A stretch of DNA of 64,000 bases from Chelatococcus asaccharovorans (GTDB taxonomy: Bacteria > Pseudomonadota > Alphaproteobacteria > Rhizobiales > Beijerinckiaceae). Where the stretch lies: the NCBI RefSeq assembly GCF_003201475.1, contig NZ_QJJK01000019.1, positions 31,894-95,893 of the forward strand, in the 5' to 3' direction. Shown here piece after piece: positions 9,250 to 18,450 of this stretch. Below the pieces are notes generated by a model, which saw only the letters and a list, made by a program, of their open reading frames with translations, had not been told where the DNA came from and searched no databases. The position numbers and the translations under genes were made by a program. Within the stretch, counting starts at the first letter, position 1; each line of letters begins with the position of its first letter.

Positions 9250-10016
9250 ATGTCGCTGCCGCGTGGCCGCGTCGCCTCCTGCAACAATCGCCGGGCAATC
9301 GGCGCCGCATCGAGCGTCTCCCAGCGTCTGCTGCCGGGGCAGACCCTCGACAGCTTCGAGTTCGAGGCCGTGCGATGATCTCCAAGGCGCAGGTCATGGC
9401 CATCACCGACGGCGACGGCTGGCTCGAAAAGGGCGCCAACCTTCCGGGGGAGAGCCATCTCTCCGCAGCTGCGCGCCAGAATGCTTGCTGGCGGCTGCTT
9501 TCGGGTGACGACTGGCGCGTCTGCCGGACCGTCGGGCCTGTTCCTTCGTGGTGCCGATCGCAAGATGATCCGCTACCAGTCGGGCAGTCCGGCGAAGACC
9601 GAACTGCGCTGTCGGCTAGGCTCGACCATTCTGTGCTCTATGCGCGTTCCACGGCTGTTCGAGGATCTGTCGCTCGCCCGTTTCGATGGCCGCTTTCCCC
9701 GCCTCTTCGACAAGCTCACCCGCGAGCAACTGCTCATTCTCAACGACTTCGGAACCCACAGCCTCACCGACCAGCAGCGCTTCCAGCTGTTCGAAATCGT
9801 CGAGAAACCGCTATCGGGGCAATCCACCCTGATCACTGCCCAATTCCCGGTGGCCAAGTGGCATGACCTGATCGCAGACCCCACTGTCGCCGACGCCATT
9901 CTCGACCGGGTCGTTCACAATGCACACCGCAGCGCACTTCAGGGCGACAGCATGCGAAAGAAAAAAGCAGCGCCCCTCTTGACCGGCAGCGAAAACGGCG
10001 AAATCAATCACCAATG
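9250..10016 (+). pseudogene. IS21-family istB (helper ATPase), rearranged pseudogene
   Basis: Two recognisable blocks are joined by scrambled sequence. The first, about 9340-9455, reads [20 protein letters not shown] and [11 protein letters not shown] but loses the Walker A loop that should follow. The second, about 9640-9985, reads [60 protein letters not shown] and [13 protein letters not shown], the IstB C-terminus, with Walker B Asp changed to LLILND. IS21-like end motifs (CTGTCCGC(A/G)ACTTAG) at about 10056 and 10077 mark the right end. Not functional. Confidence 0.7.
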
Positions 10017-10117
10017 ACGACAATCAGGCACACGAGGACCATCGCCGCCAAGCTGTCCGCAACTTAGTGAAACTACTGTCCGCGACTTAGCGGAATCCCT
10101 GTCCGGCTTTTGCAAAA

Positions 10118-10260
10118 TACGCAGTTCGTCCTGCTGCGGCGGGAGGGCTACCCGTCGGGGATCAACCTCTTCCGAGAGGAAGGGACGCTTCGCAAGCGCC
10201 GGGCCCGGCGACGAGCGGTTGGCACGCGAGCGAAAATGTTGGGTGGATCGCGGTAGACGT
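10118..10260 (+). pseudogene. IS3-family orfB fragment
   Basis: QFVLLRREGYPSGINLFREE followed by GTLRKRRARRRAVGTRAKM corresponds to the stretch of IS3 OrfB just before the DDE core (LLRREG...YREEGLxxRKRxxRRxxxGTR). About 45 codons remain. Confidence 0.5.
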
Positions 10261-10320
10261 TCGACGAGCCGCCGAACATCGAAAGTGCGGCCCTCCCTCT
10301 CCCTTCTCCTCAGGAATGCT

Positions 10321-10440
10321 GCGCGAATGCGCGCCGTATCGGGCGCGCACGAAGGGCAAGACGGAGAGCGGCGTCGTGAAGAAGAACGCGATTGCGGGGC
10401 ATTCTTTCACGAGCTGGGCGGCCTTCGAGACGGATCTCGC
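10321..10440 (+). pseudogene. IS21-family istA fragment
   Basis: CAPYRARTKGKTESGVVKKN and AIAGHSFTSWAAFETDLAR match the IstA region after the catalytic core (YRARTKGKxExxVxYVKxN). About 40 codons remain. The fragment abuts an istB piece on the other strand. Confidence 0.5.
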
Positions 10441-10691
10441 CCGGTAGGATTGCCGATTGCGCCGTGCCATGCCGACATGGGCAATTAGCTGGTGATGATG
10501 GTTGAACGACGCCCGTAGCGATCCTTGAGGAATTCGAGGAGGTCATGACAGGCTTGGTCGTCGAGCGGCTCCAGGCCCCAATCGTCGAGGATCAGCAGTT
10601 GCACACTGCCGTGCTTGCGCAGCAGGCGGGATAGCGACCACACGGCGCGATCAGGAACAACGTCCCGGCCGCGCTCATGAAATCGGCCCAC
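10437..10691 (-). pseudogene. IS21-family istB fragment on the minus strand
   Basis: [20 protein letters not shown] with [17 protein letters not shown] is the IstB Walker B and sensor region. A TAA replaces the following Gln, after which LPMSAWHGAIGNPT still reads in frame. The piece has opposite orientation to the istA fragment it touches, which shows rearrangement between IS21 copies. Confidence 0.6.
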
Positions 10692-11013
10692 GCAGCCATC
10701 CCGTGTTGCTGATCAAGGCCGGACTCTAGCGCCAGCCGAGAGCGCATTGGGGAGCGGTCCATCCGCCGGCAGGGTAACCTATAGGCGAGGACAAATCGGG
10801 GAGCACGTTACTCAGGCAGCCGGCTATGCCCCCCCGAGGAAGTCGACCCTGCTCTAGATGCCATTGAACGCATTCGCCGCCGCAACTTTCCTCAAAACGG
10901 TAGACTACCATCGGCGGAATGGGTGATCATCGAGATTGCGTCAGAGCCCTGTTTCAATGCTGTTGACAGTGGGCACGCGATGCCTCGCTGCGCAGCCAAC
11001 TGCTTCGTTGCGA
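10692..11013. other. Gap with no recognisable gene
   Basis: 322 bases between IS21 debris and the 3' end of the GntR gene. Short frames exist on both strands, but none has a family match or a ribosome binding site I trust. Confidence 0.3.
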
Positions 11014-11730
11014 TCACTCTGCAGCAATCGTAGGGTCATCCTCACCGATACTACTGATTTCGTTCGCCCCTGCGAATATCTCGCCATAGCCGATTTTGAT
11101 GATTTCAACGATCTGTTGATAGCGGCGGCGTATATGACTTTCCATCAACCGGCCAGCCTCATCTGGGGCCCGTGAAGCGATAGCGCGCGCAATTGCAATG
11201 TGTTCCTCGCGCGAATTGCGCCGCGTACGCCTATCGATCCAACGCGCAAAATGAATCCGATTATTCACGCCGCGCAACACGTTGACGAGTTCCGGATTGC
11301 CGGTCAACTCCGCAATCTTAATGTGGAAGGTCTCATCTTGACGGAGCAATTCAAGTTCATTGTCCAGCTCTTCCTCCGCAGACACCATTTGCATTAAGCC
11401 TTCCAGAGCCTCATCGCTTGCTCGTTCTGCTGCCAGTCTGCTGGATTGGATCTCTAGTGAACAGCGCAAATCGTAGAGGTGATATACCTCCTCGGGGTCC
11501 AGAGACCGGCGGAAGAAACCGAGGTTGGGCTTCACCACAAGGAATCCCTCCGCCACCAGCCGATTAAGGGCTTCCCTCAACGGAGTGCGGCTGACGTTCA
11601 GTTTCGCCGCAAGTTCTACCTCATTGATTCGTTCACCTGGCTTCAAGGCATAAGTGATCGCCATCTGTTGGACACGATCATAAACTCGGCTAGCGGATCG
11701 GACCAGTTGTTGCTTAGCTTCAGTTTTCAA
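11014..11730 (-). CDS. GntR-family (FCD subfamily) transcriptional regulator
   Basis: 238 residues. The N-terminal winged helix (about 15-80) contains LKPGERINEVELAAKLNVSR and TPLREALNRLVAEGFLVVKP, and the rest is an all-helical FCD effector domain with the metal-site pattern ETFHIKIAELTGNPEL, REEHIAIARAIASRAPDEAG and ESHIRRRYQQ. FCD regulators respond to small organic acids and usually control adjacent catabolic genes. It lies between IS debris and the collapsed HcnABC-like operon on the same strand. A broken paralogue lies at 15464-16072. The gene looks intact. Confidence 0.85.
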   Translation of the reverse strand: MKTEAKQQLVRSASRVYDRVQQMAITYALKPGERINEVELAAKLNVSRTPLREALNRLVAEGFLVVKPNLGFFRRSLDPEEVYHLYDLRCSLEIQSSRLAAERASDEALEGLMQMVSAEEELDNELELLRQDETFHIKIAELTGNPELVNVLRGVNNRIHFARWIDRRTRRNSREEHIAIARAIASRAPDEAGRLMESHIRRRYQQIVEIIKIGYGEIFAGANEISSIGEDDPTIAAE

Positions 11731-11949
11731 GCGTTCCTCGCAACCTGCTAATTAGGAATCAGAACGGCATAGGGAATTGTAGGATATCCAGTGGATCGCT
11801 TTGTGTACAGATGGAGGAGATTAATCTTTTGGCAATGACCTGATATGGTGGACGGCCTCCGCTCCCGGAATCGCAATGTGCCAAAGTGTGGCTGTCGAAA
11901 GTCACATGAGGGAGAACCGTCCATGGAAAGGGTTAGCCCAATCAGCCTG

Positions 11950-12058
11950 GATATCGCCTCACATTTCCGATTAGCGCATCGCCAGCGGCTCAGCAGGAGC
12001 TTCACTGTCACCGGCTTGCCCTGGACCGGCAGATCCTGGAGGCTACGGTTGACCAGCC
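11950..12058 (-). pseudogene. ISL3-family transposase N-terminal fragment
   Basis: VNRSLQDLPVQGKPVTVKLL followed by LSRWRCANRKCEAI matches the ISL3 transposase N-terminal zinc-finger region (SYxRxLQDLPxxGxxVxLxLxxRRxxCxNxxC). It begins exactly where the HcnB-like frame ends, so an ISL3 insertion or its remains truncated that gene. 11731-11949 holds no recognised gene. Confidence 0.5.
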
Positions 12059-12345
12059 TGCGCCGGCCGCCATGACGCAGGGCGGATCCCAGCCCTCGAT
12101 CGGAAAGGGCCGCTCATGAGCGCCGGTCGCGACGATCTCCAGACCTTTCGTGTAGTCGCCGCCGAGGATCCGCCGCAATCGGGTCGAACTCCCTCCGACA
12201 TTGCGATAGATTTGCCAGCCGGCTCCCTGCCCTCGTCGAGAAGCAAGATGGCTGCGCCAAATCGTGCAGCGGTAGGCGCCGTGGCGGCATCAGCCGGCCG
12301 GCGCCGATGACGACGACGTCGAAAACACCGTTCTCCGTCATCGCA
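12059..12345 (-). pseudogene. HcnB-like FAD/NAD(P)-binding oxidoreductase, N-terminal fragment
   Basis: MTENGVFDVVVIGAG gives the start of the FAD-binding fold, then AAILLLDEGREPAG. After frameshifts LEIVATGAHERPFPIEGWDP and PCVMAAGAG follow, a signature of HcnB/OoxA-type subunits (the ATGAxE(R/V)PxPxPGWxLPGVxxAGA motif). The frame breaks into ISL3 sequence at 12058. Most of the protein is missing. The BFD-domain fragment at 1472-1759 is the kind of C-terminus this protein would have had. Confidence 0.65.
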
Positions 12346-12605
12346 CAGGTTCCCGCCGCCCGGACTGCCGCTCCACAGCCATGCCTTCGCGAAGGAGGGT
12401 CGGGCAGGCCTGCCGGCTGTCGGTCCCGTCGATCACGACGAGGCAGTCGAAGCAGGCGCCGGATCATGCAGAAAGCGGAGCGTTCTGCGCCGCTGACGGG
12501 CGTCGTCCGCCAGACCCGCACGCCCGCCTATTAGTGCGGCGGCAACGCTGTCGCCTTCCCTGCCGACTCACTGCCTGGCTTCGGAGGTGAAGGTTATCTC
12601 CGCCG
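12346..12605 (-). pseudogene. HcnA-like (2Fe-2S)-binding subunit, frameshifted
   Basis: EITFTSEAR and GDSVAAALI are followed, in another frame, by RRTTPVSGAERSAFCMI and then the FDCLVVIDGT region, and the tail reads in a third frame. This is the small HcnA/SoxA-type ferredoxin subunit (about 100 residues, FCxxGxCxxCxVxVDG motif) of heterotrimeric flavin dehydrogenases. At least two frameshifts are present. Confidence 0.55.
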
Positions 12606-12613
12606 TCTTCCAC

Positions 12614-13712
12614 TCAAGCTGCTCGAACATCGGACCTCGCAGTGTCGAAGGAGCTGGCAAGTCCTGAGAGGGCGGCCGTCGACGATCTGACGCGCAAGGG
12701 TGCGCACATGAGCCGCCGCCAGCGTGACGCCGCTGTGGCATGCGCAGGCGAAGGTTCCTGGGATTGGTGGAGGATTGCTGGTATATCGGCAGCCCGTCGG
12801 GCGACATGACCCGCAGAGCTGCCCAGCTGCGCACCACGGCGAGCCATGCGATCACCGGGAACGCCGCCACCGCCCGTGCCGCGGTCACGCCGCGGTCACG
12901 CTGAGGACTCCCGGGATGGTCGCGTCGTCGGTACCCTTTTCCTCGACGGAATCGCCCAGCATCACGCCGCCTTCATCCGTCTGGCGGATGGTCGAGATCG
13001 GCTGCGGCAGAAACGGAACAGCCTTTTCCGTGACGATGACTTGGCCTGTCTGCGGCCGGACGGGTATGTCCAGGTCGATCTGGGCGCCCAGCCGGCGGGT
13101 CTCGAGGCCGGCGGCGACGACGACCGTCTGCGCGGTCGTTCACTCGTCATCCGCCACGATCGCGAAGCCAGCGCCGTCGCGGCCAATCTTCGTGACAGGC
13201 GTACCTGGGAGATAGTTCCCGCCGAGCCTGCAGAAAGCGGCAATCAGGGCGTGGTAAGGCTGGAGTGAGTTTACGTTGCCGCCGCGTGGCAAAAAGCTGG
13301 CCCCCGCCATCGAAGGTCCGAGGGCAGGGAAAATCCTCCGCAACTCGTCCGCTGCCACCATCGGCACCGGGTTCGAGTGCATGCCGCTCCAGCACGGCCA
13401 GCCTTCGCGCGAACTCGCCCGCGTCGAAGTACCGATAGTAAGTTCGAGCCCAGACGTCCGAAAGCTCCTTTGCAAACCTCGTCCAAAAGCCGATGGACAC
13501 CTGAGTCCAGCGAGCATAGGAGGGTGCGCCAACACTTTTGGCCTGGCCCACACGAGGGCGAAACTTCCGCGTGAGGCACGATAGGCGGAATCGTATCCGT
13601 CAAAGCGGACCCACCGAGAGTCCGAGGTTGAGGATGCCGTAGGCTATCGCCAGTCCTACAGTGCCGCCCCCACACGATCGCGACATCCTGTGCGCTTGCC
13701 TCGACGGCTCGC
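12614..13712 (-). pseudogene. HcnC-like DAO-family FAD oxidoreductase, multiply frameshifted
   Basis: Pieces in all three frames are collinear with a DAO-fold subunit of about 370 residues: GGGTVGLAIAYGILNLG (FAD motif, near 13690), GAPSYARWTQVSIGFWTRFA, ADELRRIFPALGPSMAGASF, YLPGTPVTKIGRDGAGFAIV, TVVVAAGLETRR, AVAAFPVIAWLAVVRSWAAL and RVMSPDGLPIYQQS. At least five frameshifts separate them. With the HcnA- and HcnB-like pieces downstream it formed a minus-strand operon for oxidising an amino acid, opine or imino acid. No activity is possible now. Confidence 0.7.
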
Positions 13713-13863
13713 TGTACGAATAGCCTCGGGCACGCTCTCACTCACGCCGATCAACCTGTCTACACTTCTGAATTGCAATCAATATTCATTTGTTGCAGAT
13801 CGTTCGGATCCGCTGTATGGCAATTGGTGTCAGACAGACATAAAGGGACAGGAGATCGCGAAG

Positions 13864-15225
13864 ATGGGTGCGGACAAGCAGATGAATCTGGGATTCCTGT
13901 TCCAGATCTCAGGGGTCCATTATGGCGGTTGGCGCTACCCAAGCGCTCAACCAAAGCGCGCGGCGGACATCCGCTATTACGCCGAGGTTGTGCGCACGGC
14001 CGAGCGGGGTAAGCTCGACTTCTGCTTCCTGGCAGACAGCATCGCCGCCTACGAAGGCAGTGCCGAAAAGCAGGACCGCTCCAAAGAAGCGCTGATGGCG
14101 GCCGAGCCGAAGCGCCTTCTCGAGCCCTTCACGCTCCTGGCAGCGCTCGCGATGGTCACCGAGCACATCGGTCTGGTGACCACCGCGACGACGACCTACA
14201 ATGAGCCTTATACGATCGCGCGCCTGTTTGCCTCGCTGGATCACATCAGCAATGGCCGCGCGGGATGGAATGTGGTCACATCGGCCAATCTCGCAGAGGC
14301 ACATAATTTCGGGCGTGACAGCCATGTCGAACACGGAGACCGCTACGCCCGCGCGGAGGAATTCATCGACGTTGTCTTCAAGCTTTGGGACAGCATCGAG
14401 GATGGCGCCTACATTCGCGACAAGCTGGCGGGGCAATATGGGCTCAGCGACAAGATCCATTTCATCAATCACGTAGGAGAGCACTTCAAGGTGCGCGGCC
14501 CGCTTAACGTACCGCGCCCGCCGCAGGGTCATCCTGTCATCGTGCAGGCAGGCTCCTCCCAACCCGGCAAAGAGCTCGCCGCCCGCACGGCGGAAGTTGT
14601 CTTCACGGCGCAGCAGACCCTTGCCGACGGCAAGGCCTTCTATTCGGACGTTAAGGGGCGCATGGCCAAGTACGGCCGGTCGAGCGATAGCTTGAAGATC
14701 CTGCCTGGCGTGGTGGTCTACGTCGCAGAGACGGAATCTGAAGCGAAGGCGAAGTATGAGACGGTCAGCAATCTGGTTCCGCCTGATTTCGGCCTGTTCA
14801 TGTTGTCGGACCTTCTGGGCGAGATCGACCTAAAACAGTTCGACATAGATGGGCCGCTGCCCGAGGACCTGCCCGAGGCGAAGGGATCACAGAGCCGACG
14901 CGACGTGATCATCAACCTGGCGCGGCGGGAGAACCTGACGATCCGTCAGCTGTACCAGCACATTTCCGGCGCGAGCGGCCACCGCAGCCTTTGGGGCACG
15001 CCGAAGCAGATAGCCGACCAGTTCGAGCAGTGGGTATATGAGGGAGCTGCGGATGGCTTCAACATCCTGCCTCCCTACCTGCCCGAAAGCATGACCGACT
15101 TCGTCAATTTCGTGGTGCCGGAACTTCAGCGCCGCGGCCTTTTTCGTACCGAGTACGAGGGCTCTACGCTGCGGGACCGTCTCGGCCTGGCGCGGCCGAA
15201 GAATTCTGTGGCGAAACCATCTTGA
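13864..15225 (+). CDS. ntaA: FMN-dependent monooxygenase of the NtaA/SnaA/DszA family (nitrilotriacetate monooxygenase component A-like)
   Basis: 453 residues, the length of NtaA. It has a luciferase-like (beta/alpha)8 barrel with the NtaA-type motifs MNLGFLFQISGVHYGGWRYP, KLDFCFLADSIAAYEG, ATTTYNEPYTIARLFASLDH, GRAGWNVVTSANLAEAHNFG, VRGPLNVPRPPQGHPVIVQA and ADGFNILPPYLPESMTDFVN. Such enzymes use FMNH2 from a separate reductase to hydroxylate the carbon next to nitrogen, and NtaA cleaves nitrilotriacetate to iminodiacetate and glyoxylate. Start at 13864 behind GGACAGGAG; an upstream in-frame ATG at 13690 lies in the HcnC-like pseudogene. Intact, unlike its paralogue at 19512. The substrate is inferred from resemblance, not proven. 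Confidence 0.75.
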   Translation: MGADKQMNLGFLFQISGVHYGGWRYPSAQPKRAADIRYYAEVVRTAERGKLDFCFLADSIAAYEGSAEKQDRSKEALMAAEPKRLLEPFTLLAALAMVTEHIGLVTTATTTYNEPYTIARLFASLDHISNGRAGWNVVTSANLAEAHNFGRDSHVEHGDRYARAEEFIDVVFKLWDSIEDGAYIRDKLAGQYGLSDKIHFINHVGEHFKVRGPLNVPRPPQGHPVIVQAGSSQPGKELAARTAEVVFTAQQTLADGKAFYSDVKGRMAKYGRSSDSLKILPGVVVYVAETESEAKAKYETVSNLVPPDFGLFMLSDLLGEIDLKQFDIDGPLPEDLPEAKGSQSRRDVIINLARRENLTIRQLYQHISGASGHRSLWGTPKQIADQFEQWVYEGAADGFNILPPYLPESMTDFVNFVVPELQRRGLFRTEYEGSTLRDRLGLARPKNSVAKPS

Positions 15226-15463
15226 GCAGAGATAGCAGCCGAGACAGGCGAACCACCCTTGGGGGTGTATATCCCCAAGAAGCCGCTGCATAGGATGGTG
15301 TCGGCGACGAGGGGAGGCGAAGGCGCCCGGTGGCCCACAGCAATCATTCGCGAACTACAGGATCGACTGTAGAAGCGGCCCCGCCGTTCCATACGCCGGT
15401 GGTGACCAGCGCCGCGAGACTCTAAGACCGGCTCAAGGAAAAGGCGGTTTCCTATCATTTTAG
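15226..15463. other. Short spacer without a gene
   Basis: 238 bases between ntaA and the headless GntR gene. The start of the GntR gene is missing here and no terminator hairpin with a T-run was found. Confidence 0.3.
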
Positions 15464-16072
15464 GCGGGCGAACGGATCAACGAGGTCGAACTCGCGGCGC
15501 AGCTCAAAGTGAGCCGCACGCCGCTCAGTGAGGCTTTGAACCGTCTCGCCACCGAGGGATTTCTCACCACCACGGCAAACAAGGGCTTCTTCGCGCGTGT
15601 GCTGGAGGCGAACACTTTGTTCGACCTCTACGAACTGCGCGCCTTCCTGGAGCAGGCCGCCGCGCGCCTCGCCTGCCAGCGTGCTTCCGACGAAGAGATC
15701 GCCGCCCTGCGTGACTTTCTGCTGGAACAGGACGATAGCGAAGAAATCTCGGCTGGCGAGATGCTGAAATTGGACGAGGAGTTTCACCTCCGCCTCGTCG
15801 GCTTGTCGCAGAATGAGGAACTCCTGAAGACGGTGCGGTCAAACTCCGAACGGATTCGCTTCGCACGAGGGATCGACTTGTGAGCGCGCCGCCTGAGCCA
15901 CGGACAGCATCTGTATATGACCACGCTTCTCACCGAGAGAAAGAAAGAGGAATGCGCCGCCTACGTGCTGGCTCATATCCAGAAGCATTTCGATCAGATT
16001 CGCGAGATCAATCGCGGCGCCGTTACGGAGATCTACACCCGCGACAGCGAGAGCTCTCGTAAGGCTCGCTGA
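15464..16072 (+). pseudogene. GntR-family (FCD) regulator, 5'-truncated and frameshifted
   Basis: The frame opens without a start inside the winged helix (AGERINEVELAAQLKVSRTP), continues through LSEALNRLATEGFL and the FCD domain (EEFHLRLVGLSQNEELLKTV), and stops at 15881-15883 after FARGIDL. The missing C-terminus resumes in another frame from about 15917 (LLTERKKEECAAYVLAHIQK ... SSRKAR) to the stop at 16070-16072. Its position directly after ntaA suggests it once controlled that gene, as GntR regulators do in known nta clusters. It is related to the intact GntR gene at 11014. Confidence 0.65.
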
Positions 16073-16114
16073 TGCTCAACGCGCTGGACCTGTCTTTCCA
16101 GCCTTTTCGGTCGA

Positions 16115-16639
16115 TCACGCATCTTTGGATCGCTGAATGGCCATAACACCTAATCCGCCGCGGAAGAACACCAGCGGCGCGCCCCCCTTGCCTGTCCGCG
16201 ATGCGACGACGCGGCCGACCAGAAGCTTGGCATGATCGAGCTCGACCACGCGTTCCACCACGCAATCGAAAACGCCGGCCGCGGTTGACAATGTTGGCGA
16301 ACCGGTCGCCAGGGTCTCCCAATCGTCGGGCCGGAAGCGCTCCGCAGCCGATGCTCCCTTCTTCATGAAGGTCCGGGCGATCGCGTCGTCTCGGGACGAG
16401 AGGAAGTTGACGGCGAACGCTCCGGATCGACGGATCGGCCCAAAAGCCTTGTTTCCCGGGCCGAGTGCGGCCGAAAGAAGCGGCGGGTCGGCACTCACAT
16501 GCGCCACGGAGAGGCCGACGAAACCGACAGGCTCATCCCCCGCAGCGGTCAGCACCGTAAAGCCGATCGGCCTTTCCCCCAACACTTCCCAGAAAGGCGC
16601 AATCTGCGCGCTCTTAGCTGCATGGTTCGGCTTCGTCAT
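16115..16639 (-). CDS. Flavin reductase family protein
   Basis: 174 residues forming one flavin-reductase-like split barrel: ERPIGFTVLTAAG, GFVGLSVAHVSADPPLLSAA, GAFAVNFLSSRDDAIARTF and a C-terminal LVFFRGGLGVMAI. It would reduce FMN with NAD(P)H for a luciferase-like monooxygenase. It lacks the winged-helix tail of the reductase at 1776. It follows the permease gene by eight bases on the same strand, so it is last in the transporter operon and may serve the LLM enzyme encoded there (now deleted) or NtaA. Confidence 0.8.
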   Translation of the reverse strand: MTKPNHAAKSAQIAPFWEVLGERPIGFTVLTAAGDEPVGFVGLSVAHVSADPPLLSAALGPGNKAFGPIRRSGAFAVNFLSSRDDAIARTFMKKGASAAERFRPDDWETLATGSPTLSTAAGVFDCVVERVVELDHAKLLVGRVVASRTGKGGAPLVFFRGGLGVMAIQRSKDA

Positions 16640-16647
16640 CGGTCGCC

Positions 16648-18450
16648 TTAGCTCCTTTTGGCGCCAAAGCTGTTCAGGATCTGGACGATGGCGATGGACA
16701 GCCCGACGATCACCAGGATGAGCGTCGAGACTGCGGCGAGCGATGGATCGATCTTGTAGCTCATTTCCTGCCAGAGCTGCTTTGGCAGTAGCGGCGTTCC
16801 CGCATCGGCGACGAAGAGTGCAATCGCCAGCTCATCCATCGCCTTGACGAATGCGAAAAGGAACGCCGTCACCATCCCCGCCTTGAGAAGGGGCAGGGTG
16901 ATGCGCCGGAAGGCAACGCCGCGGGTCGCGCCCAGCGTCCAGGCGGCTTGGTCGAGCCGCTCGTCGTAGTTTCGCAGCACCGCCATAACAGTGATCACCA
17001 CATAGGGCAGCGAGAAGATCGTATTGCCTATGATGAGGCCGATGTTCGTGCCGACGAGACCAACCTTGGCGTATAGATAGAAAAGACCCACGGCGACGAT
17101 GATGTGGGGAAGCACCATGGGCAGAAGCATCAGGCTGATAATAACGCTCTTCCCGATGACCCGTTGACGGGCCAGCACGAAGGCCGCCGGCACGCCCAGG
17201 ACCATCGATAGCGCAGCCGTTGCAAGTCCGACGCCGATCGAACGAAAAGTCGCATCAACCCAGATCGCGGACGAGAAATAGATCTGGTACCACTGCCACG
17301 TGAAGCCTTCAGGCGGCCAAGCAAGGAACCGGTTTTCCGAGACCGAGATGGGAATGAGGAAGAAGGTAGGCAGCGCGAGAAAAGCTATGCCGATGAGGCC
17401 GAGGATCCACAGGAACGGTCGGCGTTCCTCCCCGAGACGCCGGCGGCGGTAAGGCAGGATTTTGCCGAGTAACATGCCGGCATAGACAGATCCCCATCCG
17501 ATGCCGGAGACAAGCTGCCGGCCCAGGTCGCCGGACAGCCTGCCTAACCCTCCCTTGCGGGTGCTGGCGCCTGCACGAACTTCTCCTGTCAGGCTGGAGA
17601 GGCCGAGCGTACGATCAAAGACGACAACGACCAGAATGGTTGCCGCGAGGAGCACGACGCTCAGCGCCGCCGCGAACTCCCAGTTGAGCGCCTCCTCGAG
17701 CTGGACGATGATGAGCTGCGCAAGCATTATATTGGATGGGCTGCCGAGGAGCTGCGGCGCGATGAAGAAGCCGAGTGCCGTGACGAAGACCATGAGACCG
17801 CTGGCCGCGACGCCCGGCAGAGAAAGCGGGAAATAGACCCGCCAGAAGGCCATCGACTTACGCGCGCCGAGCGTGCTTGCGGCGCTCGACAGGCTGCGGT
17901 CGATGTTCAACATCACCGACAGCATCATGAGGATGGCGATCGGCATCAGAGCGTGGACCGAGCCGACCATGACACCGAAGAAATTGTAGATCAGGTCCAA
18001 AGGCCGCTCGATCAACCCAAGCGAGAGCAATGTCCGGTTGATCACGCCCTGAGCTCCGAGGATCACCATCCAGGCGAGCACACGCACCAGGAAGCTGGTC
18101 CAAAGAGGCACCAGGATCCAAATCAACAGCGGATTGCGGTGGCGCGCGGAGATGGTCGCGATCAGGTATGCTATGGGATAGCCGCCGACGATGCAGAACA
18201 GCGTCGTCCAGGCCGAATAGCTCAGCGTATTCAGCACAACCTGGAAATAGGTCGTGTTGGCGACTAGGCGCTCATAATGCGCGACGGTCGGTACACCCTT
18301 GTTGTCAAAAAAGCTGAGAAAGAGGAGCTGCGCGACCGGAATCACGAAGACGATGGCCAGGAAGGCCACCGCAGGAACAAGCGGCAGATAGCGGGCGAGC
18401 AGGCGCCTGTCGGCTCTGGTCGCCGGCAACTCGGTTGCGATCACCGTCAT
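16648..18450 (-). CDS. ABC transporter permease, two fused MetI-type domains
   Basis: 600 residues. The first half (to about 290) and the second half (about 370-600) each form a binding-protein-dependent permease, so PotB- and PotC-like subunits are joined in one chain, as in FbpB/SfuB-type transporters. Cytoplasmic EAA loops are visible at ASTLGARKSMAFWRVYFPLS and AAWTLGATRGVAFRRITLPL. About 12 membrane segments can be traced. The start at 18450 overlaps the ATPase gene by 4 bp (ATGA); a longer frame to 18495 is not needed. It works with the ATPase (18447) and binding protein (20294). Confidence 0.85.
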   Translation of the reverse strand: MTVIATELPATRADRRLLARYLPLVPAVAFLAIVFVIPVAQLLFLSFFDNKGVPTVAHYERLVANTTYFQVVLNTLSYSAWTTLFCIVGGYPIAYLIATISARHRNPLLIWILVPLWTSFLVRVLAWMVILGAQGVINRTLLSLGLIERPLDLIYNFFGVMVGSVHALMPIAILMMLSVMLNIDRSLSSAASTLGARKSMAFWRVYFPLSLPGVAASGLMVFVTALGFFIAPQLLGSPSNIMLAQLIIVQLEEALNWEFAAALSVVLLAATILVVVVFDRTLGLSSLTGEVRAGASTRKGGLGRLSGDLGRQLVSGIGWGSVYAGMLLGKILPYRRRRLGEERRPFLWILGLIGIAFLALPTFFLIPISVSENRFLAWPPEGFTWQWYQIYFSSAIWVDATFRSIGVGLATAALSMVLGVPAAFVLARQRVIGKSVIISLMLLPMVLPHIIVAVGLFYLYAKVGLVGTNIGLIIGNTIFSLPYVVITVMAVLRNYDERLDQAAWTLGATRGVAFRRITLPLLKAGMVTAFLFAFVKAMDELAIALFVADAGTPLLPKQLWQEMSYKIDPSLAAVSTLILVIVGLSIAIVQILNSFGAKRS

